A DNA stretch of 8,243 bases, from assembly GCA_030626265.1 (NCBI GenBank), contig DAOUPF010000044.1:1-8243 (forward strand), read 5' to 3'. This stretch comes from Sulfurovum sp. (GTDB taxonomy: Bacteria > Campylobacterota > Campylobacteria > Campylobacterales > Sulfurovaceae). Shown piece by piece: positions 1 to 6,434 of this stretch (position 1 is its first letter; each line of letters begins with the position of its first letter). The position numbers and the translations under genes are program-made. Below the pieces are notes generated by a model, which ran no database searches, was not told where the DNA came from, and worked only from the letters and a program-made list of their open reading frames with translations.

Positions 1-2
1 CA

Positions 3-1301
3 GGTAGAACGATTGACTATACTTATAACACAGTACATCAACTCGCACAAGAAACTATAAGCAATGACCCTAATGGGAATAATACCACTACTACATTTAC
101 CTATGATGTGGTGGGTAATATGCTTACTAAAACCATAGATGGCATAGACACAAGCTATGCGTACAATGACAATGACCAACTCACCTCTCAAGGAACCGTA
201 AGCTTTAGCTACGATGCTAATGGTAATCTGATACAAAAAGATAGTACAACATATGCGTATGATGATAAAAACAGACTCGTTAAAACTATAACGCCTACAG
301 ATACAATTGCATACTCGTATGATGCAAATGACAATAGAGTAGCTAAGATAGTCAATGGAGATACGACAACCTATCTGATAGATGCTAATACTGCTTATGC
401 TCAAGTTATCACTGAGAGCAAGGAAGATGGTACGACTGTAGAATATACTTATGGGAATGATTTGCTGAGTGATGGTACGCATAGCTTCTTGACTGATGCT
501 CTTGGTTCTACTCGCGGGCTTGTAGATAGTTCAGAGAGTTTGACAGACTCTTATGTTTATACACCTTACGGAGAACTCTCCTCGCATGATGGTAATGCAA
601 GTAATGGCTTCTTGTTTACTGGGGAGCAGCTAGACTCTGAGACAGAGGATTATTATTTGAGGGCTAGGTATTACTCTCCGAACTCTGGTAGGTTTTTGAA
701 TAGGGATAGTTATGATGGGGTTGCTGATAGTCCTATAAGTCAGAATCATTATTTATATACGGGTTCAAACCCTGTGATGTATACTGACCCTAGTGGGCAT
801 ATGTTGCTTACTCAGCAACTTGGAGCTATGAATTTAATGGGAGGCTTGTCTTCTGTATCACTTGTTAAAATTGGGGTTGCCTCTGGCATTTTATTCCAAT
901 TTAGAGCAAATAAAATGTATGATATTAGTAGAAAAACAAGTATATTCTTAGATGAGTCAAGTAGATTTAGGGAAACAATACAGCATATGTACATTAATGC
1001 ATCAGAAATAGAATGGACAGGTAGCGGATTTAGATATGATGTAGAATGCGACAATCCTGATAAAGCATTTAATCTTGGAATTACTCCAGGTGGTATTAAT
1101 AAAACCAACATAAAGAGCCATGAATGGACAAACACTAGTTTTGTTAAGTTATCACCATTACAATTTGTAGTTTGGGAAAGAGAAAATTATGAAATTAAGA
1201 AAAATAAAAATTATCATTTATTATTCTCTAGTTGCTGGACATGGTCATATCGTGCTTGGCTTAGTGGCGTAAGAATAATGTTAACTGTACCGTCAATTTA
1301 A
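3..1301 (+). CDS. RHS repeat protein, C-terminal part with core domain and variable toxin tip (5' end outside window)
   Basis: The reading frame is open to the left edge, so this is the last 432 residues of a longer RHS protein; no start codon should be assigned inside the window. Numbering from nt 3, residues 1-125 hold YD repeats (YDVVGN, YDANGN, YDDKNR, YDANDN). The RHS core follows at about 160-265, with the signatures YTPYGE, FTGEQLD, YYLRARYYSP, GRFLNRD, GSNPVMYTDPSG. In RHS/polymorphic toxins the YD repeats form a shell around a C-terminal toxin that is released at the DPxG region, and that motif is present here at nt 786-797. Everything after it (about 167 residues) is a variable tip, more AT-rich than the core, starting with a hydrophobic Gly/Val stretch. 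The candidate immunity gene lies 10 bp downstream. RHS identity is certain; the tip activity is not known to me. Confidence 0.95.
   Translation, partial: GRTIDYTYNTVHQLAQETISNDPNGNNTTTTFTYDVVGNMLTKTIDGIDTSYAYNDNDQLTSQGTVSFSYDANGNLIQKDSTTYAYDDKNRLVKTITPTDTIAYSYDANDNRVAKIVNGDTTTYLIDANTAYAQVITESKEDGTTVEYTYGNDLLSDGTHSFLTDALGSTRGLVDSSESLTDSYVYTPYGELSSHDGNASNGFLFTGEQLDSETEDYYLRARYYSPNSGRFLNRDSYDGVADSPISQNHYLYTGSNPVMYTDPSGHMLLTQQLGAMNLMGGLSSVSLVKIGVASGILFQFRANKMYDISRKTSIFLDESSRFRETIQHMYINASEIEWTGSGFRYDVECDNPDKAFNLGITPGGINKTNIKSHEWTNTSFVKLSPLQFVVWERENYEIKKNKNYHLLFSSCWTWSYRAWLSGVRIMLTVPSI
798..1298 (+). other. Variable C-terminal tip (putative toxin domain) of the RHS protein
   Basis: This is the coding segment after the DPSG boundary. 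Its first ~35 residues are hydrophobic and glycine-rich (GGLSSV, KIGVASGILFQF), as is common just behind RHS cores, and could help translocation. The remaining ~130 residues contain an HEW motif followed about 37 residues later by SSCWTWSYRAW. A His before a Cys in this order recalls circularly permuted NlpC/P60 (LRAT-like) thiol hydrolases, but the match is only a motif impression. No nuclease signature (HNH, Ntox or restriction-fold) was recognised. The tip is visibly richer in A and T than the core, as expected for exchangeable tips. Confidence 0.6.
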
Positions 1302-1311
1302 AAGGTGTCGC

Positions 1312-2121
1312 ATGAAATATATAACTGATTTTTTAGGTGTAATATTGGGCTTTATTGCAATGGCATCTAGCACATTAAAGAAGTATTTAAAAGTAATATT
1401 CTCCGATAGTAAAGCTATGAAGTCTTCTTTTGATATAGACATGAGTCAGCAGATATTTTTATGGAATGGTACTAAAGTACCGATAAAACACATTAAATAT
1501 ATTATTTACGGGAGAAATAATAAAGGTGAATATCTGTTTAGGTATATACAAAGTAGTAGAGAGTTAAAAGATTATTTGTGGGGTACAAATACTCTTGTTA
1601 GCAGGAGACTTACAGTAGATAAAGAAAGGGCTATTTTATTAAAAAATATTTTTGAGAAAAATAATCATAAAGTTCTACCATCAATGTGGCTATATGCACC
1701 TATTGGTCTTGTTGGGTGTACGATAACAGGTGGTTTTAGAAAAGGTGATTTTATTACACTAGCAGGAGATAATAATCAAGTTTGTATATATCAAGGTCTT
1801 GATTGTGAACCTTCAAACCTACCAATTAAAATTATTGATGTTGATACATTTTCTAGTGATGATATATTTACAAAAAAAACAATATCTACCATTCCAGATA
1901 AATTTGAATCAGAATATCAAGCTTATGTGATAAACAAAGATGCAACATTAAACAATAAATATTTATTTTTACCTTGGGCAAATGGTGAATTTTTATTTGA
2001 AGAGAGTTTGTATCATAATAATTCAGAAGAGTTAAATAAAAAAATTATTTATTATTTTAAATCTAAAAATACAAAATTGATAATATCAGAAAAGAATTGC
2101 ACAAATCGAAATAACCCATAA
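1312..2121 (+). CDS. Orphan protein directly behind the RHS tip, candidate immunity protein
   Basis: I do not recognise this 269-residue protein. Its ATG is preceded by AAAGGTG (1301-1307), which overlaps the RHS stop codon, so it is almost certainly co-translated with the toxin gene. Residues 5-19 (TDFLGVILGFIAMAS) form one hydrophobic segment that could anchor the N-terminus in the inner membrane. The rest looks soluble, mixed alpha/beta, rich in Lys, Asn and Ile, with a possible second hydrophobic patch near 125-140 (MWLYAPIGLVGCTITGG). Base composition is strongly AT-rich like the RHS tip and unlike the RHS repeats, which suggests the two arrived together. Genes in this position in RHS loci normally encode the cognate immunity protein; that role is inferred from position. 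At 269 residues it is longer than many immunity proteins, so a second effector or accessory protein is a weaker alternative. Confidence 0.75.
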   Translation: MKYITDFLGVILGFIAMASSTLKKYLKVIFSDSKAMKSSFDIDMSQQIFLWNGTKVPIKHIKYIIYGRNNKGEYLFRYIQSSRELKDYLWGTNTLVSRRLTVDKERAILLKNIFEKNNHKVLPSMWLYAPIGLVGCTITGGFRKGDFITLAGDNNQVCIYQGLDCEPSNLPIKIIDVDTFSSDDIFTKKTISTIPDKFESEYQAYVINKDATLNNKYLFLPWANGEFLFEESLYHNNSEELNKKIIYYFKSKNTKLIISEKNCTNRNNP

Positions 2122-2452
2122 AAACATTGATGTCCTGCTGTCATGTCCCACCGTCCCAATAGACAACCCCATCAAAAAATGACTAATTTTCAAAGAATTT
2201 TAGTCATTTTTCTATCAGATATAAAATAGCTAAGTAAAAACCTCTAACATTTTCTACACATTGGTAAAAAAGTAGCAGATTTCACCTCACAAGCCATAGC
2301 TATCTTCACTTTCTTTATGGACGACATGAGAGCTAATAGTAAAATACAAACTATTCTCTAAACCCTTAGGGTCAGGACACAACCCACTACCACAATCCAC
2401 ATCAAATAAACAATAAGCTAAAATAATACCCAACAAAAAGAGGAGAAAGCCC
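2122..2452 (+). other. Intergenic region with terminator, short open fragment and RHS leader
   Basis: No convincing gene was found in this 331-bp gap. It contains the hairpin at 2175-2211, then a frame open from about 2262 to the TAA at 2359-2361, whose last 14 codons follow an ATG at 2317 and which has no good ribosome binding site. That frame reads like protein (IGKKVADFTSQ, MDDMRANSK) and may be a remnant of a lost gene. From about 2366 the sequence matches the leader of the downstream RHS copy, including GGGTCAGG and ACACAACCCAC. The ribosome binding site AGGAG (2441-2445) stands 7 nt before the next RHS start. Confidence 0.6.
2175..2211 (+). terminator. Bidirectional intrinsic terminator after the RHS/immunity pair
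   Basis: AAAAATGACTAA (2175-2186) pairs perfectly with TTAGTCATTTTT (2200-2211) across a 13-nt loop. The right arm ends in a T run and the left arm begins with an A run, so it can act on either strand. It lies 54 bp after the stop of the candidate immunity gene. The stem has only three G-C pairs, so strength is uncertain. Confidence 0.7.
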
Positions 2453-2790
2453 ATGAGCCTACGCATACTGTCTCTGTGGCTTCTGCTCCTCTACTCACTC
2501 CAACTTGTTGCCAATATCCCAACACCATTCAACAAACAAGCAAACGCCCAAGGAGCCTTCTCCTTCACCATAACAGACTTCAACCTAGCAGTAGGAGGCA
2601 TACCAGTCCAAGTCAACCGAACCTACTCTACACTACAGAGATTTGAAAAGTATGACTTTACCTATGCATGGAGTATAGACTATCAAAATGTCAAGCTAGA
2701 GGAGAGTATCCACCCAGGAAAAGGTTGGAAAGTAACTCCAGATGTACTCATAGGGTCATGCTTTAAAACAGATAAACAACATATAGTAAA
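2397..2790 (+). repeat. Direct repeat copy 1: RHS leader plus signal peptide and N-terminal coding region
   Basis: The leader 2397-2452 matches 4133-4188 at 54 of 56 positions by eye. The match continues through the first ~80 codons of the RHS gene with only a handful of amino acid changes, and resumes at CFKTDK (about 2759-2790) after a stretch that differs. Copy 2 starts 1736 bp downstream. Such a repeat is a ready substrate for homologous recombination within an RHS array. Confidence 0.9.
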
Positions 2791-4162
2791 TATCGCTCTA
2801 CCTGATGGCACTACTGAGAGTTTTGAATTTAAATTCTCTCGTGAGTGTGGACACTACTTTGTAGGTAGCTTCTATGATGCACCTATACTATTACCTCTAA
2901 ATGGTACAGAGGCTAGATTAGAAGTGATTATGGCTTCCTCAGATGCAGTTATGGTAAATAACCGTGGAGAACTATTTAACTCAAGAACACTAGAGCTATA
3001 TAACCCAAAGTGGTATCGCCTCAGCTTGCCAAATGGCATGGTGTATGAGATAGACCAAGACTTTGGTATTCGTAATATTATTGATATCAGAGGAGACACC
3101 CTAACATACAACAATGATGGCATAGTAAGTAGCAGAGGAGAATCACTAAGCTTTGAACGAGATAGCCAAAACCGTATCACCTCCATCACAGACCTAGCAG
3201 GCAAAACAGTCACCTACCATTATAACCAAAACGATGACCTAGACTATGTCATAGATCAAATGGGACAAAAGACAGAGTACCGCTACCAAGTAGGACACTT
3301 ACTAGAAGAGTACTATGACCCAAGCGGACTAAGACTGACTAAAAACATCTACGATGAGAGCGGAAGACTCATGCAAACCATAGACCCCGATGGCAACACA
3401 GTGGAGTTCACCCATAACATAGATGGCAAAGAAGAGATAGTAAAAGACAAGCTAGGACGCATAAGTATATTCGTTTATGATGAAGAAGGGAATGTACTCA
3501 GCCAAACCAATCCACTAGGTGAGACTACAGAAAGAACTTATGATGATAAAGGCAATGAACTCACTATCACAGACCCAGAGGGCAATACTATAACCAATGA
3601 GTATGATAGCCATGGTAATCTAATAAATACAACAGATGCATTGGGCAATACAGAAGTCACTAGCTATAATGATAAAAACTCACCAGAGAGTATAACTGAT
3701 AAAAATGGTAATGCTATGACTATAGTATATGATGAATACAATGCTCCTACCTCAATGACTACTGCCAATGGGGCAACAACCACTTACACCTATGACCACC
3801 ATCACAATACAGTAAGCAGTATAAATGAATACCACCAACCAACTCGGTTTAGCTATGATGAGTTTGGTACTGCATTGCAGTCTAGGTCTAAAGGTAACAT
3901 AGAGAAAGAGACACAACCAAACGGTACAACCATAGAACATATTTATGATAGTAGCTCTAATATACTCGCCACCACCAAAACCCTACCAAGCGGCACAGTG
4001 ACCACAAGCTCTAATACCTATGATGCCTTTAACCGTCTGGTCACAAGCACAGATGAGCTAGGAAACACAAGTAGAAATACTTATGATGCTAGAGGTAAAA
4101 AAAGGGGTCGGGTGATGCTAATGCTACACAACCCACATCAAATAAACAATAAGCTAAAATAA
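2453..4162 (+). CDS. RHS repeat protein with signal peptide, truncated before the core and toxin
   Basis: This 569-residue protein starts at an ATG with AGGAG 7 nt upstream. Residues 1-20 form a typical signal peptide (Arg4, then a Leu-rich core, LQLVA). Residues 35-200 are the N-terminal RHS-type beta domain (GGIPVQVNRTYST; two cysteines, 103 and 132, that could form a disulfide). YD repeats run from about 235 to 545 (YDESGRL, YDEEGNV, YDDKGNE, YDSHGNL, YDAFNRL). The protein then ends abruptly: after YDARGK the last ~20 codons (KRGRVMLMLHNPHQINNKLK) come from non-coding leader sequence of the next RHS copy, and the stop lies inside that leader. The core with RARYYSP and DPxG and the toxin tip are missing, so it is an intact-looking but incomplete RHS gene, probably non-functional as a toxin. 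It could act as a donor or recipient of tips by recombination. Confidence 0.85.
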   Translation: MSLRILSLWLLLLYSLQLVANIPTPFNKQANAQGAFSFTITDFNLAVGGIPVQVNRTYSTLQRFEKYDFTYAWSIDYQNVKLEESIHPGKGWKVTPDVLIGSCFKTDKQHIVNIALPDGTTESFEFKFSRECGHYFVGSFYDAPILLPLNGTEARLEVIMASSDAVMVNNRGELFNSRTLELYNPKWYRLSLPNGMVYEIDQDFGIRNIIDIRGDTLTYNNDGIVSSRGESLSFERDSQNRITSITDLAGKTVTYHYNQNDDLDYVIDQMGQKTEYRYQVGHLLEEYYDPSGLRLTKNIYDESGRLMQTIDPDGNTVEFTHNIDGKEEIVKDKLGRISIFVYDEEGNVLSQTNPLGETTERTYDDKGNELTITDPEGNTITNEYDSHGNLINTTDALGNTEVTSYNDKNSPESITDKNGNAMTIVYDEYNAPTSMTTANGATTTYTYDHHHNTVSSINEYHQPTRFSYDEFGTALQSRSKGNIEKETQPNGTTIEHIYDSSSNILATTKTLPSGTVTTSSNTYDAFNRLVTSTDELGNTSRNTYDARGKKRGRVMLMLHNPHQINNKLK

Positions 4163-4539
4163 TACCCAACAAAAAGAGGAAAAAACCCATGAGCCTACGC
4201 ATACTGTCTCTGTGGCTTCTGCTCCTCTACTCACTACAGCTTGTAGCCAATATACCAACCCCATTCAACAAACAAGCAAACGCCCAAGGAAACTTCTCCT
4301 TCACAGTCACAGACTTCAACCTCCAAGTAGGTGGCATACCAGTCCAAGTAAACCGTACCTACTCAACCCTACAAAGATATGAAAAGTATGACTTCACCTA
4401 TGCATGGAGTATAGATTACCAAAATGTAAACCTTCAAGAAAACATACACCTAGGACGTGAGTGGAGAGTCCAGCAGCAGTATATTACTACTCCTATGGGT
4501 ACTTACCCATTAGGATACTGCTTTAAAACAGATAAATAA
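4133..4539 (+). repeat. Direct repeat copy 2: RHS leader plus N-terminal coding region
   Basis: This is the second copy of the repeat described at 2397. The leader is nearly identical, and ACACAACCCAC upstream (4126-4136) matches 2377-2387, while a 13-bp stretch present in copy 1 (between two CCAC tetramers) is absent here. The coding part diverges between residues 87 and 108, where this copy has a longer, different segment (WRVQQQYITTPMG). It is therefore a related allele and not a fresh tandem duplicate. Confidence 0.88.
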
Positions 4540-4640
4540 TATAGAGTAAATATCTTACTGCGGAAAGATAATAATTAGTTCAACTGGAGTTTCAAAGTTT
4601 TACAATTCCTCTGGCAAATATGAAGAGGGTGAGTTATATA
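4189..4640 (+). pseudogene. Decayed third RHS gene: N-terminal fragment with nonsense codon
   Basis: The ATG at 4189 has an AGGA 8 nt upstream and opens the same signal peptide as the gene at 2453. The open frame encodes 116 residues and ends at TAA 4537-4539. There the other copy has CAA (Gln) in CFKTDKQH, so a single C-to-T change explains the stop. Similarity continues past the stop to about 4554 (the VNI codons), then breaks. From about 4562, in another frame, the translation (IIISSTGVSKFYNSSGKYEE) resembles a later part of the N-terminal RHS domain (compare VMVNNRGELFNS), which suggests an internal deletion of some tens of codons. No YD repeats remain. A signal peptide plus ~95 residues might still be made, but I see no reason to expect a function. 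Confidence 0.85.
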
Positions 4641-4823
4641 CCATTTTCAGACTCTTGTGTACCTTTTATCCTATCTTAAAAACATCAAAATATAATAAGG
4701 CACTAGGTACAATATGGCCTTACTGGTGAAGCTAAAATCCCTAAATTTAAATTCAACCTTAACCTCTATAGTCTGGTGACAACCCAAAAGCCAAAAGCCA
4801 AAAATAGAGTAAAAGGATTAAGA
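4641..4823. other. Non-coding debris between RHS remnant and TIR operon
   Basis: No gene is supported here. The stretch holds a triple heptamer (CCAAAAG, CCAAAAG, CCAAAAA at 4784-4804), a GTGACAACCC motif at 4776-4785 that echoes the ACAACCC words in the RHS leaders, and a weak inverted repeat TAAGGC/GCCTTA (4696-4701 and 4717-4722) with a 15-nt loop and no T run. It probably marks a rearrangement boundary. Confidence 0.5.
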
Positions 4824-5540
4824 TTAAATAACCCATGAATAAAAGCAGAGCAACCCAACAATTCCACCACCACCAAACTCTGCTACAAACCCTCCAACTA
4901 CTACAACTCCACTAATGCCATAACTACAAGAAAGAAAGTAACTTAACACATTGGTTAACATAATGATATTTCTATGAAATATAAGTTTGATACATTGTAA
5001 ATGGTTCAAAGACGGTATATCTCTAAAGAGAAATTGGTACATTTTATCATCTTTTTCATTGACTTCGGCTACGACTATCTTCTCAAAGTCATCAATGACC
5101 AAAACCAGTTTTTTCTCTTCTTTTAGTACTTCTCTTTCGTATTGTTCTATTATCTCATTGAGTGTAGCTATATCTAGAGACTCTTTGGTCAGAGTTTTGT
5201 TGGGTACTAAACTTTTAGCGATACGTAACATCACGTCTTTTATATCAAACCCTTCTTTGATATCAAGTAAATCTAGCCCCTCCAAATAAAGAAAATGAAA
5301 CTTATCAGCCAATAGTGTAGGATACTCATTTTGTAAATTTCTAAGCATTGTAGTCTTCCCATTGCCACTTTGCCCTGTTACAAAAAAAGTTTGACTTGGA
5401 GAAGCATGTGCTATTTCATTGGCAAATATAGTAAGTTCTTTACCAAATATATTGACAAAGAAATGGTGGTCTGTATGGTCTAAGTGATGTTCGGGTTTAA
5501 AGAGAGATATTAGCTCTGTTAGTGTTTTGGCTCTCATCAC
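4824..5540 (-). CDS. P-loop NTPase (AAA/STAND-like), 3'-truncated, last gene of the TIR operon
   Basis: The 238-residue frame begins at GTG 5540, or more likely ATG 5537, immediately after the TAA of the upstream TIR gene (no spacer). Residues 56-64 are a Walker A motif (GQSGNGKTT) and 145-151 a Walker B motif (LVLVIDD, followed by FEKI), so it binds and probably hydrolyses ATP. The arrangement resembles AAA_16/STAND-type ATPases that act as sensors or switches in defence systems. Such proteins normally run several hundred residues, with sensor, winged-helix and repeat domains after the Walker B. Here the sequence becomes implausible after about residue 190-205: it turns into a Gly/Val-rich tail (GVVVVGGFVAEFGGGG) that looks like translated non-coding DNA. 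I read it as a gene broken at about 4920-4980 by the same rearrangement that scattered RHS remnants next to it. It may be a pseudogene, although the N-terminal NTPase core is undamaged. Confidence 0.75.
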   Translation of the reverse strand: MMRAKTLTELISLFKPEHHLDHTDHHFFVNIFGKELTIFANEIAHASPSQTFFVTGQSGNGKTTMLRNLQNEYPTLLADKFHFLYLEGLDLLDIKEGFDIKDVMLRIAKSLVPNKTLTKESLDIATLNEIIEQYEREVLKEEKKLVLVIDDFEKIVVAEVNEKDDKMYQFLFRDIPSLNHLQCIKLIFHRNIIMLTNVLSYFLSCSYGISGVVVVGGFVAEFGGGGIVGLLCFYSWVI

Positions 5541-6425
5541 TTATCTTTCAAGAAACTGTATAAAGGATTTCCAAAAGTACTCTCCTGCGTCTCTTTCATT
5601 TCGCAGTTTTTCTTTTTGATTCAACATAACATTCATCGCTGAACCTTTCATATAAAGCCCCTCTTCATCCTCTTCTAGTGTCAGCCAATCATTAAAGGAA
5701 TTATCATTGCTGATATCCATATAGCTATTACCTGTTGCATAAGAGATCCCTGAAGAACCAAACACACCACCCATCCATATTTTACATTGGTTTTCTTTCT
5801 CTCCATCTATATATATTGTCGCTACAAACTTTAATTCATTGACCTTTGTCATATCTGTTTCTATTGTAGTATCATGCTTTTTTAGTTGCTTTAACCCATC
5901 TTCAAAATACTTTATTATACCTTGATATATCTCTTTTGAAAATCTATCTTTATCCAACTGTGTAATTCTTTTCTTTGGCATTGGGATTGAAAAGGTATTT
6001 TCTCTAGTAGTTGGATTACTTATATCTTTTCCTAAAATAGTTTTTAATGCATCGACTATCTCCTGTTGATGACTCCATTCAATATATTTTTTATCTCGTA
6101 ATAAAGGAGGTAACTCGGAGAGTTTAATATCTCCTACAATAATGGGTAAAACCTTTTTCTCTCCACTTGATATTTGCATACTTAATGTAGAATCTAATTC
6201 TATTTTAGTCCACTCTTTAGCTAAGAAGATATGAGAGAGAATAAAGACAACATACTTAGAAGTATCCAACCCCTCATTTATCTTTCCAGCAATACTATCT
6301 CCCCAACCTATCTCATGTTTGTCATACCAACAAGAAATATCATTTTGTTCTAATATTTGCACTAATGGCTCTACGATTGCTTCTTTATCTTCACTTGCGT
6401 GGGATATGAATATGTCTTTATTCAA
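5541..6425 (-). CDS. TIR domain protein with a C-terminal accessory domain
   Basis: This 294-residue protein has a classical bacterial TIR domain (TIR_2 type) at residues 3-132: DIFISHASED at the first strand, WYDKHEIGWGDSI near the BB loop, and the catalytic-position glutamate E76 in WTKIEL. Such domains hydrolyse or cyclise NAD+, giving either depletion or a signalling nucleotide. Residues 150-294 form a second region, starting KKRITQLDKDRF with a helix, then a beta-rich part (CKIWMGG, SYMDISNDNSFND) and a final helix (AGEYFWKSFIQFLER). I recall similar tails on other bacterial TIR proteins, but know no function. The start is TTG 6425: AGGA (6436-6433) is 7 nt upstream, the in-frame codon four triplets upstream is the previous gene's TAG, and the next Met is residue 83, inside the domain. 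The NTPase gene follows without a gap. Confidence 0.9.
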   Translation of the reverse strand: MNKDIFISHASEDKEAIVEPLVQILEQNDISCWYDKHEIGWGDSIAGKINEGLDTSKYVVFILSHIFLAKEWTKIELDSTLSMQISSGEKKVLPIIVGDIKLSELPPLLRDKKYIEWSHQQEIVDALKTILGKDISNPTTRENTFSIPMPKKRITQLDKDRFSKEIYQGIIKYFEDGLKQLKKHDTTIETDMTKVNELKFVATIYIDGEKENQCKIWMGGVFGSSGISYATGNSYMDISNDNSFNDWLTLEEDEEGLYMKGSAMNVMLNQKEKLRNERDAGEYFWKSFIQFLER

Positions 6426-6434
6426 CTTATCATC

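Noticed and set aside
812..1135. Open frame on the minus strand inside the RHS tip
   Set aside because: It lies opposite a clear RHS coding frame, has no ribosome binding site and no recognisable domain.
2218..2226. TATAAAAT as a -10 box for the RHS gene at 2453
   Set aside because: There is no acceptable -35, and it lies next to the terminator arm in very AT-rich DNA.
2317..2361. Fourteen-codon frame starting MDDMRANSK
   Set aside because: It has no ribosome binding site and is too short to support as a gene; it is mentioned only as a possible remnant.
2872..3213. Open frame on the minus strand within the RHS gene at 2453
   Set aside because: It is a shadow of the repeat-rich plus-strand gene, whose YD repeats are unmistakable.
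3430..4090. Periodic sequence that might suggest a CRISPR or tandem DNA repeat
   Set aside because: The periodicity is that of YD protein repeats; spacing varies and the repeated units are not conserved in DNA.
4696..4722. Inverted repeat TAAGGC/GCCTTA as a terminator for the TIR operon
   Set aside because: The stem is six base pairs with a 15-nt loop and no T run on either side.
4834..4914. Plus-strand short frame MNKSRATQQF after an ACCCATG context like that of the RHS starts
   Set aside because: It is only 26 codons, low in complexity (His, Gln and Leu runs), and has no AGGA-type ribosome binding site.
4987..5289. Serine-rich open frame on the plus strand opposite the NTPase
   Set aside because: The opposite strand carries Walker A and B motifs; the Ser/Phe-rich product is typical of an antisense frame.
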